Source: Chara braunii (taxonomy: Eukaryota; Streptophyta; Charophyceae; Charales; Characeae). From it: DNA of 30,470 nt. This document shows, piece after piece, positions 29,811-30,470 of this stretch (within the stretch, counting starts at the first letter, position 1; every line of letters begins with the position of its first letter). The DNA lies in NCBI GenBank assembly GCA_003427395.1, contig BFEA01000435.1:432012-462481 (forward strand), written 5' to 3'. The notes beneath the pieces are model-generated. The model was not told where the DNA came from, ran no database searches, and worked only from the letters and a program-made list of their open reading frames with translations. The translations under genes were made by a program, and so were the position numbers.

Positions 29811-30415
29811 TGATTAAGGGGGGACAAGCAGCAGGACGAGGGTGACGAACTGGGTGGGGAGGCAACGACATCATTCTAAGATTTTTTAACTCCAGGTACT
29901 ATGTGAACATATGCTTTCTCGTGCAAAGGCGATGGGCGGTGTCAATTGCGTTGCGTTTCTTTGGGTGCCATTGCTTGATGAGATCTACCTTTGTCTTTTT
30001 CTTTTTCTTTCTTAAATTTTCGGCCATTTTGTATCACCCTTGTGCAGTAGAAATGCCAATCTTGTGTTCGTTCTTACATTTTTCTCTTCCTTCTTTTTGC
30101 TTTTTTCAACCGATGTCCGAGCGGACGATTTCGTGTACTTTTGCTTCAGCGGCACCATGCTCTGGCATGAGCTCCCCCGAGACCTCACCTCGACTATTTT
30201 CTTCTCTTTCGATACTTTTCCCGCGAGCTCCTCTATCTTCCCATTTGGGCCAGATTGTGAAGACGGAAAAACATGGCAAGAAAATCTTTCCACTTTCTCG
30301 CTGAAGATAGAGTGGGCACTTGACACACGGGAGAGAAGTGCAGCGAGGCGCCGAGGCCCTTGTCTCAGCTGCTGTGGTTTTCGTGGATCCCGCGCCCCTC
30401 CCCCCTCCTCCCCCT

Positions 30416-30416
<1 letters not shown>
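29811..30416. other. Unassigned sequence; possible gene-flanking region
   Basis: Overlapping frames of about 130 (plus, 29903-30304) and 104 codons (minus, 30326-30012) are present, but neither resembles a known family and they cannot both be real. The sequence is pyrimidine-rich and leads into the (CT)n, as some plant 5' UTRs do. I make no gene call. Confidence 0.35.

Positions 30417-30470
<54 letters not shown>
30417..30470. repeat. (CT)n microsatellite at window end
   Basis: 27 uninterrupted CT dinucleotides run to the last base of the window. Confidence 0.97.

Noticed and set aside
30012-30326. Lys/Ser-rich minus-strand frame of 104 codons as a host gene
   Set aside because: No homology I recognise, overlapped by a longer plus-strand frame, no supporting signals.

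Overview
This looks like nuclear DNA from a large, repeat-rich eukaryotic genome, most likely a plant or streptophyte alga. The evidence is two degenerate L1-type LINEs, a chromodomain-bearing Ty3/gypsy retrotransposon primed by initiator tRNA-Met, a MITE with TTA target duplications, and abundant microsatellites. There are no prokaryotic-style operons, rRNA or tRNA genes. A charophyte such as Chara is my guess from the style of the elements; the sequence does not prove it. I found no host gene I can defend. The window begins in a poly-A run and ends in a (CT)n run, so it may be a contig broken at low-complexity sequence. Layout, left to right. 1-518: a hairpin, an AT microsatellite, a CpG-rich palindromic block, and the poly-A tail (495-518) of a plus-strand retroelement fragment. 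519-6100: a decayed minus-strand LINE. Its ORF1 carries two CCHC knuckles. Its ORF2 has an endonuclease and a reverse transcriptase and is cut off at its 3' end by the poly-A fragment. 6101-7488: pyrimidine-rich on the minus strand, probably LINE 5' UTR and flank. 7489-16577: a complete but dead Ty3/gypsy element. Its ~1.12 kb LTRs are about 94% identical by my hand count. It has a primer-binding site, a Gag with an odd hydrophobic N-terminus, and protease, RT, RNase H, a D,D35E integrase and a chromodomain. Several stops and frameshifts break it, and the RT catalytic motif reads YLDN. 16578-20274: non-coding sequence with microsatellites, palindromes, tandem repeats and a CpG-rich block. 20275-28334: a second, plus-strand LINE, possibly bounded by a 13-bp target duplication. 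Its ORF1 contains a library artefact at 21263-21300: a Nextera mate-pair junction adapter between two identical 182-bp copies. 28335-30470: flank containing a 508-bp PIF/Harbinger-like MITE (28968-29475) with 24-bp inverted ends, a 120-bp-period repeat, unassigned sequence, and the terminal (CT)n. None of the retroelements can now encode a complete set of intact proteins. The most useful results are the adapter chimera, the MITE, the 21-bp-phased motif array in the LTR, and the two contrasting ORF1/ORF2 junctions in the LINEs. I did not find a convincing new multi-gene system.
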